Assembly: GCA_035259205.1 (NCBI GenBank)
Contig: DATFWO010000078.1
Span: forward strand, 1-9,481
Source of the DNA: SG8-41 sp035259205
Lineage (GTDB): Bacteria > Pseudomonadota > Gammaproteobacteria > Burkholderiales > SG8-41
Reading direction: 5' to 3'
DNA: 9,481 nt
Shown here: positions 5,867 to 9,481 of the stretch, one piece after another
Position numbering within the stretch: position 1 is the stretch's first letter
Layout: each line of letters begins with the position of its first letter
Position numbers and translations under genes: made by a program
Notes under the pieces: generated by a model
Told to the model about the DNA's origin: nothing
The model's input: only the letters and a program-made list of their open reading frames with translations
Databases searched by the model: none

Positions 5867-6172
5867 ATGAAGACGGTTCACAAGGCACTGCTCGCCCGCC
5901 TCGAAGCCAAGCCGGGCAAGGAAGCCGCGGTAGAGGACCTGCTGACCGGCGCGGTGGCGCTGGCCAACCAGGAAGCGCGCACCACGGTGTGGTTCGCGCT
6001 GAAGCTCGGTCCTTCGACCTTCGGCGTGTTCGACGCGTTCGCCGACGAGGAGGGTCGCCAGGCCCACCTCAACGGCGCGATCGCGCAGGCGCTGATGGCT
6101 AAGGCTCCGGAGCTGCTGAGCAAGCCGCCGCAGATCGACCCGGTCGATGTGCTGGCAGCGAAGCTCGCGTAG
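5867..6172 (+). CDS. Antibiotic biosynthesis monooxygenase (ABM) fold protein
   Basis: The 101-residue product has the size and pattern of a single ABM domain, a dimeric ferredoxin-like alpha+beta barrel. It starts MKTVHKALLARLEAKPGKEAAVEDLL, with LLxRLxAKPGKE typical of the first strand and helix. It continues TTVWFALKLGPSTFGVFDAFADEEGRQAHLNG, where the W/F strand, the F-D-x-F-x-D-E-xGRxAHLNG core and the conserved His match the family. Members include cofactor-free quinol monooxygenases (YgiN-like), which would suit a quinone-handling cluster, but many have no assigned substrate. ATG 5867 is preferred to ATG 5861 because AAGGAG (5853-5858) sits 8 bases from the former and only 2 from the latter. 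It is 95 bases downstream of the cupin and last in the + strand series. Confidence 0.85.
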   Translation: MKTVHKALLARLEAKPGKEAAVEDLLTGAVALANQEARTTVWFALKLGPSTFGVFDAFADEEGRQAHLNGAIAQALMAKAPELLSKPPQIDPVDVLAAKLA

Positions 6173-6650
6173 CGCCGATCGAACCTTGACCGGCAAGCCC
6201 CGGCGGCGCCCGTCACGCAAGTGGTGAGGGCGCTGCCGGGTACGTCGTTCGCATCCGCTTGCGGTAAAAGAATCGTGTTCGTCCTGGTCTGTCATTGCAG
6301 AGCGCCCGGGTTGGGCGCGGCCTTGTCGCCCGACCCGGCGCCGCTACTTCGCAACCTCGTAGCGGTAAACCCTGCGCTACTCGCCAAGGCCGGCGGCTGC
6401 GGAACTCACGAGCCGATCCCGCCCATCTGACTTTTGTCATGGTCGAGTACTCGCGGTGCACGGAATGACTACACTCTGGTTCGACAGTCCTCGCCGAATT
6501 CCCGGCCTTGTCTGCGTTGCTCGGGCGCCTCTACGGGCGTCAAGACCGCGCCCAACCTCAGGCGCCAGTCTCTCCGTCTTCCTTCTTCATCCTTCCGCCT
6601 TCAGGATGGTCCCCCACCCCCTGATGTTTCCCCGGCTTTCTTAGTTGGAA
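6173..6650. other. Gene-free stretch with a pyrimidine-rich tract
   Basis: I see no convincing gene on either strand; the open frames lack ribosome binding sites and family-like patterns. From 6569 to 6602 the + strand is almost all pyrimidine and contains CATCCT (6588-6593) facing AGGATG (6603-6608) across a 9-base loop. Tracts of this TTCATCCTTC type are dispersed intergenic repeats in several bacteria. Some translated pieces between 6220 and 6430 look faintly gene-like, but no family could be assigned. Confidence 0.5.
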
Positions 6651-6866
6651 GTCTGTACAAATCAGATGGTTGAACGTAAGGTGATGAGAAACGGCGCGTG
6701 CATGACAGGTTTTTTCTCCTCGTTGGGGCCAACCAAAGGGGAGATTTGTCATGCACACGCACGCACGAAGGATTGTACAGGGCTTCATCGAAAAGCAGCT
6801 GAGTTCGATTCATGCGGCACGCCGCCCATTGTTGTGCGAATCGGTCACCGCGGTGATGGGCGGAGG
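6651..6866 (+). mobile_element. Left-end remnant of an IS4-like insertion sequence
   Basis: The remnant holds a leader with a long stem-loop (6698-6756) and the first about 39 codons of a transposase-like protein, then breaks off about 12 bases before the stop of the SRPBCC gene. The right end, the catalytic domain and the second inverted repeat are missing. The left boundary, placed near GTCTGTACAAATC at 6651, is an estimate; no target duplication can be defined. Confidence 0.5.
6698..6756 (+). promoter_or_regulatory. Stem-loop sequestering the transposase ribosome binding site and start codon
   Basis: GTGCATGACA (6698-6707) pairs perfectly with TGTCATGCAC (6747-6756), which contains the ATG. 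Inside it TCTCC (6715-6719) can pair with GGAGA (6740-6744), part of the ribosome binding site, and GTTGG (6722-6726) with CCAAC (6729-6733). Several insertion sequences use such a structure to stop translation from transcripts entering from outside. Confidence 0.5.
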
Positions 6867-6894
6867 GTTCCCTCCTTTCAATGCCAGTTGCTGA
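6751..6894 (+). pseudogene. Truncated IS4-family-like transposase N-terminus
   Basis: ATG 6751, with GGGGAG 7 bases upstream, opens a 47-codon frame ending at TGA 6892-6894. The peptide begins MHTHARRIVQGFIEKQL, then SSIHAARRPLLCESVTAVMGGG. The helical pattern with xIHAARxxxL and a GG before the break is like the N-terminus of IS4-family transposases as I remember them (LEKALPSMHAAR type). After codon 39 (about 6867) the sequence is unrelated to the IS and the frame runs into the SRPBCC 3' end antisense. The DDE catalytic part is absent, so it is inactive. The family assignment is from pattern memory only. Confidence 0.55.
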
Positions 6895-7333
6895 TCTGGA
6901 CGTCGCCGGGACTGGGCGCCCCTTTGCCCGTCTCAACCAGCGCCTTCAGGCTCATCAGGAAGATCGCCCACTTCGTGCTGCAGTGGTGCATGAACTCCAC
7001 CGGTTCCTTCCAATCCAGGTGCTTGAAGAGCACGATAGAGTAGTCGCCTTCCTGTTTCAGCTCGAAACTAACCTTGGTGCCGATCCATTCCGCGGGCCCA
7101 TCGATCACTTGCCACAGCACACGCTCGGCGGGACGAAGCTCGAGCACCTTCATGTCGAAGCCGCCGATCTCGCGACCGTCGGCGCTGAAGCGGAACTTGA
7201 TGACTCCGCCGGCCTTGCTGTCCCCTTGCGTGTTGGTCGTCCACCAATCAGCCAGTCCGTCGCGCGTGGCCAATGCCTTGTAGACCTCTTCCGAGGACGC
7301 CTTGATTCCGACTCGATGCAGAATATCCGCCAT
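6878..7333 (-). CDS. SRPBCC/AHSA1 domain protein (START-like ligand-binding fold)
   Basis: The 151-residue product is a complete single-domain protein. It opens with ILHRVGIKASSEEVYKALAT, followed by GLADWWTT, the family hallmark, then GGVIKFRF, VLELRPAERVLWQV, WIGTKVSFELK and a C-terminal helix with WAIFLMSLKALVETGKG. These are the strands and long helix of the AHSA1-like SRPBCC fold, which encloses a hydrophobic pocket for a small ligand. The biochemical role of these small bacterial members is generally unknown. AAGGAG lies 8 bases before the start codon. A hairpin CGCACGC-GACT-GCGTGCG (7357-7374) sits 24 bases upstream of the start, in the likely leader. At the 3' end GGAGGG-TT-CCCTCC (6862-6875) directly follows the stop, at the junction with the IS remnant. 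Confidence 0.88.
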   Translation of the reverse strand: MADILHRVGIKASSEEVYKALATRDGLADWWTTNTQGDSKAGGVIKFRFSADGREIGGFDMKVLELRPAERVLWQVIDGPAEWIGTKVSFELKQEGDYSIVLFKHLDWKEPVEFMHHCSTKWAIFLMSLKALVETGKGAPSPGDVQISNWH

Positions 7334-7688
7334 GACACGTCTCCTTACGGTTGTGCCGCACGCGACTGCGTGCGTCGTGAGATAGTTTTAGCACCGGCGC
7401 ATCGAATGGCGGGAGTTACAAGTGTGACGGGATTTCGATGGACTCGCTGATCGCGGCCGCGGGTCGCACACTGGCGCGGGCTGATCCTGCACCACTGAGG
7501 TGCCACCGACATGGCCGTCTCGACCACCGATGGGCTTCGCCGCTTGTCTCCAGTGTCGTTTTAGCCATCGTAACCGTCGCTCGCACGCGCATACACCGCG
7601 GACACGCTGGGCTTAGCAGACATTCATGTAGTAATTGCCACACGTTCTCGAAATTCGGAGCAACAGTCTCAACATTGGAGGGCTTCTC
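7334..7688. other. Gap between divergent genes, with a possible gene-start remnant
   Basis: This region must hold the leader of the SRPBCC gene (- strand) and the promoter of the small membrane protein (+ strand), but I see no good sigma70 pair for either. The hairpin at 7357-7374 belongs to the SRPBCC leader. At 7438 an ATG opens MDSLIAAAGRTLARADPAPL, which resembles the N-terminus of a helix-rich conserved hypothetical protein, then becomes arginine- and histidine-rich and loses resemblance, so a decayed gene start is possible. Confidence 0.35.
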
Positions 7689-8099
7689 ATGCGCGCTCGC
7701 ATTGCTCTCTACGCGCTCACGGCGCTGAATCTCGCTGTTCTCGCTCTTAGCCTTGCTCAGCAGGTGAGTCTCGTGTTCGCAGGAGGCGAGCTGCCGGTAC
7801 TTCGCGGCCGTGCGCTCGAAATCGTCGACGGCCAGGGCCGAGTCCGAGCCAGCATCAGCGTGCTGCCGCCGAGCCGTTCAACGTCCGAAGACGAACAGGC
7901 GGAGACTGTTCTACTTCGGCTCATCACCGAGCGCGGGCGCCCGACGGTCAAGATCGGATCCTCCGAACCGACTTCGGGCCTGAGCTTTGCCGGCCCGACG
8001 GGCACCAAGGATAGTTACTTGATCCTTCAGACCAGGGGCACTACCAGTTTGCTTAGGCTGAGGAACGAAGACGGACGCGAACGGCTCCTGTCTCCGTAA
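7689..8099 (+). CDS. Small membrane-anchored protein of unknown function
   Basis: The 136-residue product begins with a hydrophobic segment, MRARIALYALTALNLAVLALS and on to about residue 30, ending near VFAGGE. This could be a membrane anchor or an uncleaved signal. The exported part starts LPVLRGRALEIVDGQGRVRASISVLPP (about 35-61), then ETVLLRLITERGRPTVKIGSSE, GLSFAGP and LILQTRGTTSLLRLRNEDGRE. The repeated short strands (LEIVD-x-x-GRVRASI, LRLI-x-x-xGRPTVKI, LILQ, LLRLRNEDGRE) suggest a small beta-rich domain built from similar hairpins. I have seen similar conserved exported hypotheticals, but no function is known to me. ATG 7689 is preferred to the upstream ATG 7635 because TTGGAGG lies 6 to 12 bases before it and the hydrophobic segment starts there. 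Confidence 0.7.
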   Translation: MRARIALYALTALNLAVLALSLAQQVSLVFAGGELPVLRGRALEIVDGQGRVRASISVLPPSRSTSEDEQAETVLLRLITERGRPTVKIGSSEPTSGLSFAGPTGTKDSYLILQTRGTTSLLRLRNEDGRERLLSP

Positions 8100-8161
8100 T
8101 GACGAATAACGGTGACGAAACAGCAGGATCCCCGGCTTTGCCGAAATAGCTACTCATACAA

Positions 8162-8209
8162 CGTCACCCATATCTCGTCACCATTATCTTGTCACGGTGT
8201 AACGACAAG
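8162..8209. promoter_or_regulatory. Tandem 14-bp repeats and a palindrome upstream of egtB
   Basis: CGTCACCCATATCT (8162-8175) and CGTCACCATTATCT (8176-8189) are adjacent direct repeats, followed by a degenerate third unit starting TGTCAC (8190). An inverted copy, GGTGACG, lies at 8111-8117. CTTGTC (8188-8193) and GACAAG (8204-8209) form a perfect 6-bp palindrome with a 10-base spacer over the third unit. The layout looks like a multi-site regulator target, about 130 to 180 bases before the egtB start. Confidence 0.5.
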
Positions 8210-8238
8210 CGTTCTGCCAAGGAAAAAAATGTGCGATC

Positions 8239-8268
8239 TTGATCAACCCGGAACATGGCAAGTAAATT
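8239..8268 (+). promoter_or_regulatory. Possible egtB promoter
   Basis: TTGATC (8239-8244), an 18-base spacer and TAAATT (8263-8268) form a moderate sigma70 match in the AT-rich leader, about 75 bases before the egtB start. The -10 box overlaps the left arm of the inverted repeat at 8264-8291. Confidence 0.4.
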
Positions 8269-8293
8269 GTTGCCTAATAGCTCAACAATTTTT
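8264..8293. promoter_or_regulatory. 9-bp inverted repeat followed by a T-run in the egtB leader
   Basis: AAATTGTTG (8264-8272) and CAACAATTT (8283-8291) are perfect arms around a 10-base loop, and the right arm runs into TTTTT (8289-8293). The low GC content of the stem makes it a weak terminator for the gene ending at 8099; an operator or a leader attenuator for egtB is equally possible. Confidence 0.45.
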
Positions 8294-8341
8294 CGCCCCT
8301 TCGCTCGTCATGCCGCATAAAGCGGCCGCACGGAGGTTCTG

Positions 8342-9481
8342 ATGGACGTAACTCCGGATTCGAAAGCCTCGGCGCGCAGCGGCGAGTGTCTTGGCAACTA
8401 CGGCGAAAGATACCTGTCGATCCGCCAGGTGTCGCGCAACCTTGCCGAGCCGCTCTCGGCCGAGGATTGCACGATCCAGTCCATGCCGGATGCGAGCCCG
8501 GTCAAGTGGCATCTGGCGCACATAACCTGGTTTTTCGAGACCTTCGTGCTCGGACCGAATCTACCCGGCTACCGGCCTTTCGACCCGCTATATCGATTCC
8601 TTTTCAATTCGTACTACAACGCCATCGGTGACCGGCAACCTCGACCGGAGCGGGGCATGCTGTCGCGACCGCTGCTGGAGGAGGTGCTAGCGTATCGCGA
8701 CCATGTGGACGCGGCGGTCCTCGAGTTGCTCGCCGGGCGTCCATTGCCGAGCGAGGTCGAGGCCTTGATCGAGCTGGGGCTGCAGCACGAGCAGCAGCAC
8801 CAGGAGCTCATCCTGACCGACGTCAAGCATTTGTTCTCGCGCAATCCGCTGAAGCCGGCGTACCAGAAGCAATGGCCGCTGACTCCAATCCGTCCGCGGA
8901 AGAGTGGATGGGTCTCCGTGCCGGCCGGACTCTGCGAGATCGGCCATGTCGGCGCTGGTTTCTGCTTCGACAACGAGACGCCGCGCCACCGCGTCTGGCT
9001 CGACGCCTTCCAAATCGCTTCGCAGCCGGTCACCCACGGTGATTTCATGGAGTTCATCGAGGACGGCGGTTACCGCCGGCCGGAGCTCTGGCTCTCGGCG
9101 GGATGGGACGTGGCAACAGCCCGTGGCTGGCAGGCGCCCCTGTACTGGGAGCGTCGAGACGGAACCTGGTGGTCATTCACCCTTCACGGAGCAGTGCCCG
9201 TGGACCCGCACACGCCCATCTGCCACGTGAGCTTCTACGAGGCGGATGCCTTCGCGCGCTGGGCGAACGGACGGCTGCCGACTGAATCCGAATGGGAGGT
9301 GGCGGCGGGTCAGGCGCCGCTTGCCGGGAACTTCCTCGAGAGCGGCGCGCTGCATCCCCTCGCGCTGCGCGAGGCGCCCGGCGACGGGGTATTCGCGCAG
9401 GCGTTTGGCGATGTCTGGGAATGGACGCGGAGCGACTACGGGCCGTATCCCGGTTTCCAATGTGCTCCCGGCGCGGTCGGT
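8342..9481 (+). CDS. egtB: Ergothioneine biosynthesis protein EgtB (iron-dependent sulfoxide synthase), 3' end outside window
   Basis: The frame is open from ATG 8342 to the last base: 380 residues, probably missing only the last few tens. EgtB joins a thiol donor (gamma-Glu-Cys or cysteine) to hercynine using O2 and Fe(II), forming the C-S bond of ergothioneine in the cytoplasm. The N-terminal DinB_2 domain carries KWHLAHITWFFETF (55-68) and LQHEQQHQE (147-155); His60, His149 and His153 fit the three-histidine iron site of the family. FNSYYNAIGDRQPRPERG (88-105) is a further EgtB hallmark. The C-terminal FGE-sulfatase domain shows VSVPAG, ETPRH, RLPTESEWEVAA and GDVWEWTRSDYGPYPGF. GGAGG lies 5 bases before the ATG. 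A ten-codon upstream frame starting at 8310 ends in TGA sharing one base with this ATG. egtD would be expected downstream. Confidence 0.95.
   Translation, partial: MDVTPDSKASARSGECLGNYGERYLSIRQVSRNLAEPLSAEDCTIQSMPDASPVKWHLAHITWFFETFVLGPNLPGYRPFDPLYRFLFNSYYNAIGDRQPRPERGMLSRPLLEEVLAYRDHVDAAVLELLAGRPLPSEVEALIELGLQHEQQHQELILTDVKHLFSRNPLKPAYQKQWPLTPIRPRKSGWVSVPAGLCEIGHVGAGFCFDNETPRHRVWLDAFQIASQPVTHGDFMEFIEDGGYRRPELWLSAGWDVATARGWQAPLYWERRDGTWWSFTLHGAVPVDPHTPICHVSFYEADAFARWANGRLPTESEWEVAAGQAPLAGNFLESGALHPLALREAPGDGVFAQAFGDVWEWTRSDYGPYPGFQCAPGAVG

Noticed and set aside
6213..6461. 82-codon - strand frame in the gene-free stretch
   Set aside because: It is Arg/Pro-rich, has no ribosome binding site and matches no family I recognise.
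8162..8203. CRISPR-like direct repeats
   Set aside because: The 14-bp units abut with no spacers and number only two to three, so this is not an array.
8112..8342. 76-codon frame upstream of egtB
   Set aside because: It crosses repeats and AT-rich control sequence, has odd composition and no ribosome binding site; only its last ten codons (from 8310) are mentioned as a possible leader.
8282..9460. Several - strand frames opposite egtB
   Set aside because: The + strand frame is an unmistakable EgtB throughout; the others are shadows.

Overview
The window reads as a chromosomal segment of a high-GC Gram-negative soil or environmental bacterium, most likely a beta- or gammaproteobacterium. The basis is strong GC-type codon use, GGAG-type ribosome binding sites and the gene families present (EgtB, DUF4395, SRPBCC, tautomerase, QOR-type reductase). 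I cannot fix the genus. Most genes lie on the + strand; one intact gene and one gene remnant lie on the - strand.

Layout. Positions 1-2182 hold the 3' end of a GT4-type glycosyltransferase, an unrecognised protein with a glycine-rich, hydrophobic C-terminus, and a zinc-free quinone oxidoreductase-like MDR enzyme. Positions 2183-3057 hold a GTGATC tandem repeat and an apparently solitary, more AT-rich gene for a nucleoside deoxyribosyltransferase/TIR-like protein. Positions 3114-4033 hold a small cupin and a DUF4395 membrane protein, probably co-transcribed. A second copy of the GTGATC repeat covers the DUF4395 stop codon. It is followed by a strong hairpin and what looks like the first 33 codons of a short-chain dehydrogenase on the opposite strand. 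Positions 4204-6172 hold a TetR-family regulator behind a striking double palindrome, then a Tautomerase_2 protein, a second cupin and an ABM-fold monooxygenase-like protein. Positions 6173-6877 are largely gene-free and contain the left end of an IS4-like element. An SRPBCC/AHSA1 gene (- strand), a gap, and a small membrane-anchored protein follow. The window ends inside egtB (8342 to the end), the iron enzyme of ergothioneine synthesis, preceded by an AT-rich leader full of direct and inverted repeats.

How the parts may work together (inference). The TetR protein has a single cysteine in a GCLT context, matching my recollection of the Cys106 region of E. coli NemR. Its neighbours (tautomerase, cupin, ABM protein, and the SDR remnant facing away from the same operators) belong to families that handle carbonyls, quinones and small oxidised organics. 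The unit therefore looks like a small electrophile- or quinone-responsive detoxification locus whose divergent dehydrogenase has been lost by a deletion near a short repeat. The QOR-like reductase and egtB fit a general redox-defence neighbourhood, but nothing in the sequence ties them to the TetR protein.
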